A DNA stretch of 64,000 bases from JALOLV01 sp046295175 (GTDB taxonomy: Bacteria > Bacteroidota > Bacteroidia > Cytophagales > Spirosomataceae): NCBI GenBank assembly GCA_046295175.1, contig JBKBNY010000012.1, positions 62,001 to 126,000 of the forward strand, read 5' to 3'. The translations under genes were made by a program, and so were the position numbers. Of the stretch, positions 17,740-27,268 are shown piece after piece; the stretch's first letter is position 1, and every line of letters begins with the position of its first letter. The notes under the pieces are model-generated. The model had not been told where the DNA came from. It saw nothing but the letters and a program-made list of their open reading frames with translations, and ran no database searches.

Positions 17740-18478
17740 ATTCATTTATGAAAGATTTCTTATTTTCCTCAATACTCTGAATTATTATCTGATGGGTACT
17801 TTTTGAAGTACCCATTATATTTTCACTTACTCCGACTATCAAACAATATTGACTTAGAGCGTAAAATAATACATTCATAGCAAGGAAAAAGTCTTTTTCT
17901 GACACGAAATGATGATAGCTATAGAAAATATCAGCAACAAACTTGAATATTGCCCCAAAACCAACTAAGAAGTAACTTAATTTATTGGTTGTAGGTCTGT
18001 AAAATGAAAGAATAATGAATATTACTTCGAAAAAAGCGTAGATGATAGATAAAAAATAAAGGCTATCTGGGATTCTCTCCAATAACACAAAGCCAAAAAA
18101 TAAAAAAATTACCATTGTAATTAGCATGAATTTTGGTAATTCGGCTTTTGCTTTTACAATGAAATAACTTCCCTCTCTCCTAAAAACACTCACATAAAGA
18201 AGGTAAGTTGTGAGTGTAAACACAATTTGAACAAGTTGCCCAATCTCTCCACCCGAAACAAATTGTAGAATATCACCTAAGAAGCCAATTACACAGATTA
18301 GGTAAATTAATTTATCTACTAAAGTAAAACTCCACTTAAATGTGAATCCATAGTACAACCCCAGCGACAACATTATTGAGCCAAATCCAATCAGTTTAAA
18401 TATGTTCGATTGATAGAAAAAGGCAAATAGTGCAAATATTATGATAGCAACGTAAGCTATGGTAAATCTAAGCAGCAT
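17699..18478 (-). CDS. Multi-pass membrane protein, YhhN/lysoplasmalogenase-like
   Basis: The 259-residue protein has seven to eight hydrophobic segments and little soluble sequence apart from the last 35 residues. The pattern, with FVADIFYSYHHF in a late helix, suggests the YhhN/TMEM86 family, whose vertebrate member hydrolyses lysoplasmalogen. This is a weak assignment. The C-terminal coding end overlaps the oxoamine synthase gene and contains that gene's likely terminator. Confidence 0.55.
   Translation of the reverse strand: MLLRFTIAYVAIIIFALFAFFYQSNIFKLIGFGSIMLSLGLYYGFTFKWSFTLVDKLIYLICVIGFLGDILQFVSGGEIGQLVQIVFTLTTYLLYVSVFRREGSYFIVKAKAELPKFMLITMVIFLFFGFVLLERIPDSLYFLSIIYAFFEVIFIILSFYRPTTNKLSYFLVGFGAIFKFVADIFYSYHHFVSEKDFFLAMNVLFYALSQYCLIVGVSENIMGTSKSTHQIIIQSIEENKKSFINEFRKLKIQLSYFLL
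17792..17815 (+). terminator. Hairpin inside the antisense gene, probable terminator of the oxoamine synthase gene
   Basis: A perfect 10-bp stem ATGGGTACTT/AAGTACCCAT with a TTTG loop is followed by TATATTTT, 53 bp past the oxoamine synthase stop. It lies within the coding region of the opposite-strand membrane protein. Confidence 0.5.
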
Positions 18479-18570
18479 CGTAAATCATTTATGCTACAAT
18501 GTATAAAAAAAAAATAAAATCCAAAAATTATTTTGAATTTTATTTTTGTAATGTATTGATATTCAGGTTT

Positions 18571-20658
18571 TTAATATGTTCCTAAGTATTTTCGGATTCC
18601 CCATTCGACAAATGCTAAAAGTAGAATCAAGAAGAATATCCATCTCAAATTGATGAATTCGTTCATCTCTTCGACACTCGTAACTTTGTCTGGGCTTGAG
18701 TTAGAATTTAAAAATTTCTTGAGGTCATCGATATTTTTTAATTCTACAAACTTACCATTGTTTTGAGCCGAAAGAGTTTTTAATAAATTGAAATCGGCGG
18801 TTGTCGATAGATTTTCTAAATCAGTATTTCTGATAATAAACTGTCCGTCAATAACTTCGGATTTACCGAGTACTTGAGTCGAGGCTTTGTATTTGAATAC
18901 TCCTTCTTTTAAACCGGTAATTTCAAACCTTGAGTTTTCCTTAGTAATTGTATAGTTATAATTGTTTTTCTTACCCTTTTCGTCAGTTATTTCAAGGCTA
19001 ATATTTTGATTGTAAATCCTTTCAAAAATATCGTTGTAGGCTTCGTTTTCAAAAATAACTTTTTCATCAACCGAAAACTCTTGAGAAATTGGGTAAACTC
19101 TTAGTTTACGTTTATCATCTTTTACCGAAATCAACTGAATTGTTTTTGTGAAAATTTCATCAACAATTTCTTGTTTTTCGGTAAGGTCAAATTCCTCCAT
19201 TCGCCACTGCCAAAGCCCTTCGCCCGATATAATAGCAGTTTTGCGATTGATATTTGTATTTACCGTCAACAAAGGCTTTTGGGTAGCCAATGAACCAACT
19301 CTTTGATACAAAATGACTTCGCTACCCGTTGTTGGTTTAAACTCACCAAACGGTACAATCATTGGCGGAAAACGGTCGAGAATAGATAACTTTTCGGGGT
19401 CTAAATTGAATAACTTGAAATTGGAATTAAATTTAGCGGTTACTTTATCAGTTCTATTATTCTGAATGTTCAGAGACATCGCTTGTTGCATTCCATTAAA
19501 TGTCGCTGCATTGGTTTGGCTTCCTAAAATAAATATAGTTGGTTTATTTTGAGCCAATAATCTACTTGCCAATGCATTGCCAGAACCATAAATATCGGGT
19601 ATTTGATGCAAAATCAATACATCGAATGGTTGATTGCCAATTTCGGCGATGTTATCGCTTTGCAGGTTTTTAATAGTCAATTCATAAAGTTCATTTTTCT
19701 CAATAATTGATTTCAGAGCCTTTATATCAGGATGTGGGTTGAGTGAAACCAATAAAATTTTCTCTTTTCCATCGACAACATCAATGTAAATTTCTTTTGA
19801 ATTATTTCTGACCGAGCTTTCGCCTCCGATTGGTGCAACATCAATACTATATCGCTGGATTCCCTTTTGGTTTGTAGTAGAGTAAAATGTGACTTGTTTC
19901 AAATCATCATTTTTATCAAAAGTAATTGTCTGTTTATCAATAACTTGACCAGCTTGTTTTAGAAGAACGGTTGTAGTTTTCCCACCAAACCCAAACGCTG
20001 AAATTTCGGCTTGAAGTGGAAATTTATTGCCCAAATAAGCTATTCTGTTGGCATAAATGGCGTTTAGTTTAACATCACGTTTCTGGGTAGTATCGCCAAG
20101 GCCTACTGCATGAATTTTGAAATTATATTTTCCATAAGTAGGGGAGATACCCGAATTCGTAATTCCATCTGTAACCAAAATTACATCTGTCAGATTTCGG
20201 CCTTCGTAATTATTCTTAATATTTGATAGTAATGCAGATAAATTTGTATTTTTTTGGTCGAATTTAAGGTTTTGAAGGTCAATTTCATCTGTTTCATTCA
20301 GTAATTGATATTCTACTGAACCATTTTTTGATTCTATATCAGATTTTATTTCTGCAATTTTGGTTTTTAAATTATCTAATTTCGATTTTCCATTTGTCAA
20401 CATCGAGCTCGAATTATCAATCGCAATGACAACAGTTGGTTTTTCGATAATTGATTTGTTGCTTCTCAATAATGGATTTAGCAATAGAAAGCAGACAATA
20501 CTTACCAAACCACCTCTTAAACCAGATAAAGCCCAGTTTTGAGTTTTTGAAAAGTTATTTTTTCGTTGATATAGTACAAAAGCATATATCCCACCAATCA
20601 ATAGACAAAGTAAAATAAACCACGGTGAGGATTGAAACACAAGTTCAGATTTGACCAC
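18571..20658 (-). CDS. Large von Willebrand factor A domain membrane protein
   Basis: Two N-terminal membrane helices (FILLCLLIGGIYAFVLY and GGLVSIVCFLLL) are followed by a vWA domain with the MIDAS motif DNSSS at residues 81-85 and VILVTDGITNSG. Beta-rich regions and a glutamine-amidotransferase-like segment (DVLILHQIPDIYGSG) follow, then a C-terminal helix WIFFLILLLAFVEWGIR. This layout is common in Bacteroidota membrane proteins of unknown role near aerotolerance operons, though no Bat genes adjoin it. Translation starts at a GTG. Confidence 0.75.
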   Translation of the reverse strand: MVKSELVFQSSPWFILLCLLIGGIYAFVLYQRKNNFSKTQNWALSGLRGGLVSIVCFLLLNPLLRSNKSIIEKPTVVIAIDNSSSMLTNGKSKLDNLKTKIAEIKSDIESKNGSVEYQLLNETDEIDLQNLKFDQKNTNLSALLSNIKNNYEGRNLTDVILVTDGITNSGISPTYGKYNFKIHAVGLGDTTQKRDVKLNAIYANRIAYLGNKFPLQAEISAFGFGGKTTTVLLKQAGQVIDKQTITFDKNDDLKQVTFYSTTNQKGIQRYSIDVAPIGGESSVRNNSKEIYIDVVDGKEKILLVSLNPHPDIKALKSIIEKNELYELTIKNLQSDNIAEIGNQPFDVLILHQIPDIYGSGNALASRLLAQNKPTIFILGSQTNAATFNGMQQAMSLNIQNNRTDKVTAKFNSNFKLFNLDPEKLSILDRFPPMIVPFGEFKPTTGSEVILYQRVGSLATQKPLLTVNTNINRKTAIISGEGLWQWRMEEFDLTEKQEIVDEIFTKTIQLISVKDDKRKLRVYPISQEFSVDEKVIFENEAYNDIFERIYNQNISLEITDEKGKKNNYNYTITKENSRFEITGLKEGVFKYKASTQVLGKSEVIDGQFIIRNTDLENLSTTADFNLLKTLSAQNNGKFVELKNIDDLKKFLNSNSSPDKVTSVEEMNEFINLRWIFFLILLLAFVEWGIRKYLGTY

Positions 20659-20798
20659 TTATAATATTGTTTTAAATTATTGACGTATTATTAACGTTTT
20701 TGTTGCTTACAAAGTTATTTCTATATTTCAAACGTGCAAACTCTATGCCTAAAAACAATTATTTTTGACACACCTCGTTTTGAATTAAATCTAATCTT

Positions 20799-21386
20799 AT
20801 GCTTAAAACCTCATTGTTCATTTTCGCTAATTTTTTAATGTTGAATGCTTTTGCCATTGAAAATGATAGTATTGTAAAACCGCAAATAAGAAGTAGTGCA
20901 ATCGCTATTGCCAATTTAAAAACTACCCAAAATCATTACATTAAATGTACTTATGGGCAACCGCTCAAAAAAGGGAGACAAGTTTTTGGTGGATTGGTTC
21001 CTTATGATAAACTCTGGAGAACTGGTGCAAACGAAGCTACCGAAATTACATTTACTTCAAATTTTAAGATTGGTGATACAAGCTTACCAGCCGGAACTTA
21101 CACGCTTTTTACGATTCCGAGTAAAGATAATTGGACAATTATTTTAAATAGCGTTTTGGGTCAATGGGGTGATTTTACTTATGATGCTGCAAAAGATGTT
21201 CTAAGATTTGAGACTACTTCTGCAAAAAATGAAAATATTTATGAGGGTTTTACGATTGAATTTGAAGAGAAAAAGTCAATTATAAATTTGAAACTACTTT
21301 GGGATAATACCGTTGTTATCATTCCTATTGAACTAATTGGCGAAATAAATCACTCTAAATTGAAAAAGAAGCGTAAGAAAAAGTGA
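20799..21386 (+). CDS. DUF2911 exported protein
   Basis: A signal peptide ends around NAFAIEN. The DUF2911 block YGQPLKKGRQVFGGLVPYDKLWRTGANEAT is complete (shown here in parts: GRQVFGGLVPYDKLWRTG), followed by LPAGTYTLFTIP and WTIILNSVLGQWG. A very basic tail (KLKKKRKKK) ends the protein. The function of the family is unknown; it is probably periplasmic. The stop codon directly abuts the stop of the convergent metalloprotease gene with no base between. Confidence 0.85.
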   Translation: MLKTSLFIFANFLMLNAFAIENDSIVKPQIRSSAIAIANLKTTQNHYIKCTYGQPLKKGRQVFGGLVPYDKLWRTGANEATEITFTSNFKIGDTSLPAGTYTLFTIPSKDNWTIILNSVLGQWGDFTYDAAKDVLRFETTSAKNENIYEGFTIEFEEKKSIINLKLLWDNTVVIIPIELIGEINHSKLKKKRKKK

Positions 21387-21408
21387 TTAATACAAAACCA
21401 CTTTTTTC
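21377..21408. terminator. Terminator spanning both convergent stop codons
   Basis: AAAAAGTG pairs with CACTTTTT across a 13-nt loop that contains both stop codons; T runs on either side allow use in both directions. Confidence 0.5.
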
Positions 21409-22682
21409 ATTACTTTTTCGTTTTTTGAATAAACATTAAGATAATATACTCCGCCAGCTATCCACTGAGTTTTGAGTGTTACAATGGTACTCGGTAGGTC
21501 TTTGAATGATTCTTCGTGTACTTTTCTGCCGAGATTATCAAAAAGTTCAATATTGAAATCTTGAAAATCGGGCAACAAAACCTGAATTTGGAAATTTCTC
21601 GTTGGAGCAGGATTTGGGATTACCTTTACACTTAGTTTGTCTGACGGCGGCAATTCAAACTTAGCATAATTGACCATTCTTTTCCGACGTTTGCTAACCT
21701 CAAGTACCGCTCTGATTCGCTTACTTTGCTCCAAAGTGAAAATATTCATACACTCATCGGGTGAGTAATCCATGTAGTTTTCAATCATATTTCGGATTCT
21801 CGTTCCGCTACAATTTGAAAATACATTTCTACAAGTAGAACCATTGTATGAACCCGAAATCTGTGGAGTATCGCTTACAAAATCAGTTCCACAAAATTCG
21901 TCCCCCCAAGTATGAATTAAACCCAACCAATGTCCAACCTCATGAGTTGTAGTTCTACCAAATCTATACAATCCACTGGTATTTGTGCCAACTTCACGGC
22001 CAAAGACCGTGTAATCTACAAAAATCCCATCAGTTTTTTCGTATGCATCCTCGCTTTCTAAACCATCAATTCCTGCCCCTCCCGGAAATTCCCCAAAACC
22101 TAAATAATCATCTTTGAATGCCGTTACCCAAATATTTAGGTATTTATTGCTGTCCCAATAAGACAGACTCGACAAATATTCTCGGTCATCAATAATATCA
22201 TACTCGCTTTTCGGATTGTAAACCCTCACAATTCCTGTGGTTGGTTTACCTTCGGGGTCTATTGTTGCCAAGAAGAATTCAATTCCTGTATCTGCACCAA
22301 CAGGGTCAGTATTGAATCCACGAGTATCAGCTTTTCTTCTATAATCTTCGTTTAATACCTTAATTTGCGAATAAATCTGGTCGTCCAAAATATTTTTATT
22401 TGTCAATCCGCCAATTCGACCTTCAGAATTATCATGTATCACGTGTACTACCACTGGTATTCGGATAACATCTTGGGCTATCCGAGCATTTCTGTTATTT
22501 AATTCAGAGAGTTTTTCAGCAACCGCTCTTTCAAAATCTATTTTTTTATCAATTCGATTAGGATTAAGCTGATTTTTCTTTTGCTCAACTTCTTCAACGA
22601 TACATCTTTTTTTGACTTGACTGAAAGCAAAAGTGCAAGTTGAAATAAATGTAACAGTAATTAAAATCAGCTTCTTATTCAT
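21387..22682 (-). CDS. Secreted pappalysin-like (M43) zinc metalloprotease with T9SS type A sorting domain
   Basis: A signal peptide (MNKKLILITVTFISTCTFAF) leads to a pro-region and a metalloprotease domain. The zinc motif HEVGHWLGLIH (residues 247-257) fits HExxHxxGxxH of pappalysin/cytophagalysin enzymes, and SPDECMNIFT downstream resembles the Met-turn region. From about residue 350 a sorting domain starts with VKVIPNPAPTRNFQI and ends GGVYYLNVYSKNEKVMKKVVLY-like strands, which directs export through the type IX system. It should act on or outside the cell surface on protein substrates. Confidence 0.9.
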   Translation of the reverse strand: MNKKLILITVTFISTCTFAFSQVKKRCIVEEVEQKKNQLNPNRIDKKIDFERAVAEKLSELNNRNARIAQDVIRIPVVVHVIHDNSEGRIGGLTNKNILDDQIYSQIKVLNEDYRRKADTRGFNTDPVGADTGIEFFLATIDPEGKPTTGIVRVYNPKSEYDIIDDREYLSSLSYWDSNKYLNIWVTAFKDDYLGFGEFPGGAGIDGLESEDAYEKTDGIFVDYTVFGREVGTNTSGLYRFGRTTTHEVGHWLGLIHTWGDEFCGTDFVSDTPQISGSYNGSTCRNVFSNCSGTRIRNMIENYMDYSPDECMNIFTLEQSKRIRAVLEVSKRRKRMVNYAKFELPPSDKLSVKVIPNPAPTRNFQIQVLLPDFQDFNIELFDNLGRKVHEESFKDLPSTIVTLKTQWIAGGVYYLNVYSKNEKVMKKVVLY

Positions 22683-22723
22683 CCTTTCAAAAAATAAATA
22701 CTTTATATCAAATTGTTGAATTA

Positions 22724-23671
22724 TTATTTGTTTTCTGCTCTTTCGTAAGCATTCAAAATTTCACGAACCAATTTATGACGAACTACATCACGACCATCAA
22801 GTTCAATAAATCCTATACCATTTACATTTTTTAGAATCTCAACTGCGTCAACCAATCCCGATTTTTGATTTTTTGGAAGGTCAATTTGTGTCCTATCTCC
22901 CGTAATTATGGTTTTTGATAGTGGACCCATACGAGTCAAGAACATTTTTATTTGCATTGGGGTCGTATTTTGAGCTTCATCAAGCAAAATAAATGCATTA
23001 TTCAGTGTACGACCTCTCATGTAAGCCAAAGGTGCAATCTCAATGGTTCGATTCTCAATCAAAAACTTTAGTTTTTCGGCTGGAATCATATCATCAAGAG
23101 CATCGTAAATTGGTCTTAAATATGGGTCAATTTTCTCTTTTAAATCCCCGGGTAAAAAACCTAAATTTTCTCCAGCTTCAACAGCAGGTCTTGTGATAAT
23201 GATTTTCTTTACCGCTTTGTCTTTCAATGCTTTAACAGCCAATGCAACAGCCGTGTAGGTTTTACCAGTACCTGCGGGTCCGGTTGCAAAAACTATATCA
23301 TACTTCGCAAAAGCCTCAACCATTTTCTTTTGGTTGGCTGTTTTAGCCCTTACGATAATTCCTTTTGTACCATGAACTATAACATCATCATCCTCGATGT
23401 TATGTTCGGCCGACTCAATGTCTTTTAAAATGTAATTTTTTACTTGTTCGGGTGTTAGTTTGCCGTATTTTTCAAAGTGTTGGATTGTTTGCTCAATTAT
23501 CTCTACAATCTTAGTTACTTCGTCAAGATTACCCTTTACCACAATTTGATTACCCCTCGAAATAATTTTGCTCTCAGGAAAAGCCGTTGAGATTACTTTA
23601 ATGTTACTGTTTTCTACTCCCAGAAAATCAATCAACGAGACATCCTCTAATGTAATTACTCTTTCTGTCAA
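22724..23671 (-). CDS. PhoH family ATPase
   Basis: PhoH-like proteins are cytoplasmic ATPases related to helicase domain 1, linked to RNA metabolism and phosphate stress. The Walker A motif GPAGTGKT is at residues 131-138 and the Walker B-like LLDEAQN follows. An N-terminal KH-like segment covers residues 1-100. The only start near the family's usual N-terminus MTERVITLE is a TTG at 23671; the upstream in-frame stop leaves room only for rarer starts. It is a lone gene, divergent from dnaB. Confidence 0.9.
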   Translation of the reverse strand: MTERVITLEDVSLIDFLGVENSNIKVISTAFPESKIISRGNQIVVKGNLDEVTKIVEIIEQTIQHFEKYGKLTPEQVKNYILKDIESAEHNIEDDDVIVHGTKGIIVRAKTANQKKMVEAFAKYDIVFATGPAGTGKTYTAVALAVKALKDKAVKKIIITRPAVEAGENLGFLPGDLKEKIDPYLRPIYDALDDMIPAEKLKFLIENRTIEIAPLAYMRGRTLNNAFILLDEAQNTTPMQIKMFLTRMGPLSKTIITGDRTQIDLPKNQKSGLVDAVEILKNVNGIGFIELDGRDVVRHKLVREILNAYERAENK

Positions 23672-23923
23672 AATGATAATAAGTTCAGAATTTAATATTT
23701 GTTGTAAAATTTGATTCTAAAATATACAAACACTATCCTCGAAACAAATTTTATGCTTCAAAATTCCATTTTTATTCACAAAACATTTCAAATTTTCCAC
23801 AAAAAAATATGAATAACCCATTATAACCTTGAAAATCAGACTTTTAATTACACAGACGTAAAAAACAGCATAAAAGGTTTGTTTTTTAATGAGAATTTTT
23901 TTTCATAATATTGTCTTAATATT

Positions 23924-25525
23924 ATGGAACAAACGTATTCAAATAATAACCCAGCGGGAGGAAAACAATATAGAGATAGAGGCGGCTTCGGTCGAAATCT
24001 ATTCCTTGATTCTATGCAGACAAGTTCAGGGAAATTACCACCACAAGCCGTTGATTTAGAAGAAGCTGTTTTAGGGGCTTTGATGATAGAAAAAGATGCT
24101 CTTACAGCAGTTGTTGATATTCTTCAAGAGCAAAGTTTTTATAAAGAAGCTCATCAACGCATTTATAAAGCAATCATTAATCTATTTGGGAAATCCGAAC
24201 CAATCGACTTACTTACAGTAACTTCTGAACTAAAAAGCAAGGGTGAACTTGAGTTTGTTGGTGGGGCTCAATATTTGGTTCGATTGACCAACAAAGTAAA
24301 TTCAGCTGCCAATATTGAATACCATGCTCGTATCGTTGCACAAGCGGCAATCAAGCGTGATATGATTAATGTTGCAGGAAATATCCTTCGTGATGCTTAC
24401 GAAGATACTACTGATGTTTTTACACTTCTTGATAAAACCGAACAATCGTTTTTTGAGATTTCTGAAAAAAACATCCGTAAAAACTACATGGATGCAGGAG
24501 CGATTGTAAAAGCAACTGTAAAAGAACTTGACGAACGAAAAAATAATAAAGATGGTCTGACGGGTATCCGAAGTGGTTTCACCGATTTGGATAGATTAAC
24601 CGGCGGATGGCAAAATACCGAATTAATTATCATCGCTGCTCGCCCAGCAATGGGTAAAACTGCTTTTATTCTTTCTGCTGCTCGAAATGCCGCCGTTGAT
24701 GGGAAAAGTGGCGTTGCGATTTTCTCACTTGAGATGTCAGCGACACAGTTGATGTTGCGTCTGATTTCGGCCGAAGCTGAGATTGACTCAAATCATTTGC
24801 GTCGAGGGCAATTAGATGGTGCTGATTGGAACAAACTTCACCATAATCTTAAACCCCTTGAGTCAGCTCCGATATTCATAGATGATACTCCTGCACTTTC
24901 GATTCTTGAATTAAGAGCAAAATGTCGCCGTTTGAAGGCTCAGCATGATATTCAATTAATTATTATTGATTACCTCCAATTGATGTCGGCTGAGGGTGGA
25001 GTGGCCAAAGGTGGAAACCGTGAGCAAGAAATTGGTGCAATTTCTCGTGCATTAAAAGGTCTTGCTAAAGAATTGAATGTACCGGTTATAGCACTTTCTC
25101 AATTGAGCCGTGCTGTTGAAACACGTGGTGGAGATAAACGACCACAGCTTTCAGATTTGCGTGAATCTGGTTCTATTGAACAGGATGCCGATATGGTAAT
25201 GTTTTTGTATCGCCCAGAGTACTATAAAATTACTCAAGACGAGTCTGGCATGTCAACTACTGGAGTGGGTGAGGTCATCGTTGCCAAAAACCGTAGTGGT
25301 AACGTCGATACAATTAAACTCAGATTTATTGGTCAATACACCAAATTCTGTGATTTAGATGGTTTTTATCGCCCGATTGAGAGCGGTGCAAATGATTTTC
25401 TTTCGCCGCAAATAGATGCCACACATGGTTTAAGTTCATTTGAACAATCGTCTGGTGTAGTAACTCTCGGTAGTAAGGCCAATTCGACCAAACTTAATGA
25501 AGATAACGGTGAATACCCTTTTTAA
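23924..25525 (+). CDS. dnaB: Replicative DNA helicase DnaB
   Basis: DnaB unwinds DNA at the replication fork as a hexamer. The N-terminal domain opens with PPQAVDLEEAVLGALM, the Walker A segment RPAMGKTA is at residues 240-247, and the RecA core continues with FSLEMSATQLMLRL, IIIDYLQLM and SDLRESGSIEQDADMVMFL. The length of 533 residues is slightly long because of a glycine-rich N-terminal extension and a C-terminal tail, as usual in Bacteroidota. No intein is present. A hairpin terminator follows. Confidence 0.95.
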   Translation: MEQTYSNNNPAGGKQYRDRGGFGRNLFLDSMQTSSGKLPPQAVDLEEAVLGALMIEKDALTAVVDILQEQSFYKEAHQRIYKAIINLFGKSEPIDLLTVTSELKSKGELEFVGGAQYLVRLTNKVNSAANIEYHARIVAQAAIKRDMINVAGNILRDAYEDTTDVFTLLDKTEQSFFEISEKNIRKNYMDAGAIVKATVKELDERKNNKDGLTGIRSGFTDLDRLTGGWQNTELIIIAARPAMGKTAFILSAARNAAVDGKSGVAIFSLEMSATQLMLRLISAEAEIDSNHLRRGQLDGADWNKLHHNLKPLESAPIFIDDTPALSILELRAKCRRLKAQHDIQLIIIDYLQLMSAEGGVAKGGNREQEIGAISRALKGLAKELNVPVIALSQLSRAVETRGGDKRPQLSDLRESGSIEQDADMVMFLYRPEYYKITQDESGMSTTGVGEVIVAKNRSGNVDTIKLRFIGQYTKFCDLDGFYRPIESGANDFLSPQIDATHGLSSFEQSSGVVTLGSKANSTKLNEDNGEYPF

Positions 25526-25560
25526 ATAGATTTAATTTGCCGCTGGATAAATATTGAAAA

Positions 25561-25597
25561 AAAACGCCATCATTCTCAGAAATTATGGCGTTTTTTG
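25561..25597 (+). terminator. Terminator after dnaB
   Basis: Stem AAAACGCCAT/ATGGCGTTTT with a 14-nt loop ends in six T. Confidence 0.8.
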
Positions 25598-25699
25598 TTT
25601 GTATATCTTTTTGTGAATTTATATTTAATTAGTCTAAATAAATATTATATCGCCTCTTTTTTGAAATTAAATTTGTATTAAAGTTTACTCAGAAATAAA

Positions 25700-27196
25700 A
25701 TGAAAAATACAATTATCCACCTATTACTGATATGTTTTTGCAATGTTTGTTTTGCACAATTACCAACTTTAGAATGGCAGAAAACCATTGGTGGGGCATT
25801 TTATGACCGACTTTTCTCCATTATTGAAACTAAAGATGGTAATTATCTAATGGTTGGTTATTCAACTTCCAACTACTCTGTTGATGTACCTTTTCCAAAC
25901 CGAGGGTATGATGATGTATTAATTGCAAAAATGACCAAAGATGGAGTATTACTTTGGACAAAAGCTTTTGGGGGCGGAGGAGTTGATATTGCGTATGAAG
26001 TTGTTGAAATGAATGACGGTTCTTTGTTTGTAGCAGGTGAAACTAATTCAACAAATTATGATTTCGTCAGTCAATACGGACAAACCGATGGATTTCTTTT
26101 GAAATTGGATGCCATGGGTAATAAGTTGGGAATTTACTATTTTGGCGGAAATGGAAATGACCAGTTTAATTCAATCATAAGAACGAATGACAATGGTTTA
26201 CTGCTAACTGGTTATACCGAGTCAAATAGCATTTTTAGTTTACGAGGCTTTCAAGACTATTGGGTAGTGAAACTCGATGAGTTTGGAAATCTGCAGTGGC
26301 AAAAAAATTTTGGAGGTTCGAGAAGTGATTACGCCTATTCTGGAATTCAGCTTGCTGACGGGAATTATGCAATTTGTGGCCAAACACTTTCTATGGATGG
26401 TGACGTAACCTACAACGCTGGCGATTGGGACATTTGGGTAATTAAAATTGATACAAATGGAAATCTGATTTGGGAGAAATCTTCGGGAGGAACATTAACC
26501 GAACAAAGCCCCAAGGCAATATTACAAGACACCGACAGCAATATTTGGGTTTTTTCTGAAAGTAATTCACCCGAAATGCCAAATAATCATTTTAGTAGAG
26601 ACTATTTCATTACTAAACTCGATAACAATGGTAACATCATCTTTAATAATTGTTATGGCGGAAATGGGAATGATTATCCAAGAGGTGCAATAAATGGGTA
26701 TGATAATTATATTTACATTAACGGGGAAACATATTCTACGGATGGCGACGTAACAAAAAATCATGCAGATGCTGAATATTGGCTAACAAAAATTGATAAA
26801 AATGGTGTGATTCAATGGCAAAATACCTATGGCGGATGGGGCCATGATGAAGGTACAGATATACTTCTCACGTACGATAATAAAATCATTTTAGCAGGTA
26901 ATACAAAAACATTAACTGACGATGGAGATGTGACGAACAACCGTGGAGATGATGATTTTTGGATATTGAAATTTAAACAGAACGAACCTTGTACCGATAT
27001 TCTCAAATTAAAAAAAGATATTTTCTCTTCGGTCAATTTAATTCTATCTGCAAAAGAGATAAATGCTTCAAATGTTATACAACCAAGTACCCACAATTTG
27101 ATGTATAGGAGTTCTAAAAGTTCGGTTTTATTGCCTGGTTTTGAAGTTAAACAAGGTGCAGTATTTACAGCAAAAGTTGATGATTGTAACAATTAA
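25700..27196 (+). CDS. Secreted beta-propeller-like repeat protein with coathanger-stack C-terminus
   Basis: A signal peptide (ending CNVCFAQ) is followed by about seven repeats of about 55-60 residues with the pattern WxKxxGGxxxDxxxxIxxxxDGxxxxxGxTxSxxxDxxxxxGxxDxWxxKxDxxG. These probably form a beta-propeller. The last 80 residues (SAKEINASNVIQPS, then LLPGFEVKQGAVFTAKV) match the 3-coathanger-stack region found in secreted Bacteroidota proteins. It is likely surface-exposed or secreted; ligand unknown. It lies upstream of a DUF5916 gene on the same strand. Confidence 0.8.
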   Translation: MKNTIIHLLLICFCNVCFAQLPTLEWQKTIGGAFYDRLFSIIETKDGNYLMVGYSTSNYSVDVPFPNRGYDDVLIAKMTKDGVLLWTKAFGGGGVDIAYEVVEMNDGSLFVAGETNSTNYDFVSQYGQTDGFLLKLDAMGNKLGIYYFGGNGNDQFNSIIRTNDNGLLLTGYTESNSIFSLRGFQDYWVVKLDEFGNLQWQKNFGGSRSDYAYSGIQLADGNYAICGQTLSMDGDVTYNAGDWDIWVIKIDTNGNLIWEKSSGGTLTEQSPKAILQDTDSNIWVFSESNSPEMPNNHFSRDYFITKLDNNGNIIFNNCYGGNGNDYPRGAINGYDNYIYINGETYSTDGDVTKNHADAEYWLTKIDKNGVIQWQNTYGGWGHDEGTDILLTYDNKIILAGNTKTLTDDGDVTNNRGDDDFWILKFKQNEPCTDILKLKKDIFSSVNLILSAKEINASNVIQPSTHNLMYRSSKSSVLLPGFEVKQGAVFTAKVDDCNN

Positions 27197-27212
27197 TTGA
27201 AATCTTTAGCAG

Positions 27213-27243
27213 TTTGAAACGATTTTAAAATTAATTAATTTTG
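27213..27243 (+). promoter_or_regulatory. Bacteroidota-type promoter of the DUF5916 gene
   Basis: TTTG (27213-27216), a 19-bp spacer and TAATTTTG (27236-27243) lie 26 bp before the ATG, an excellent consensus match. Confidence 0.6.
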
Positions 27244-27268
27244 TGAGTGAAAGCATTACTAAAACTTC

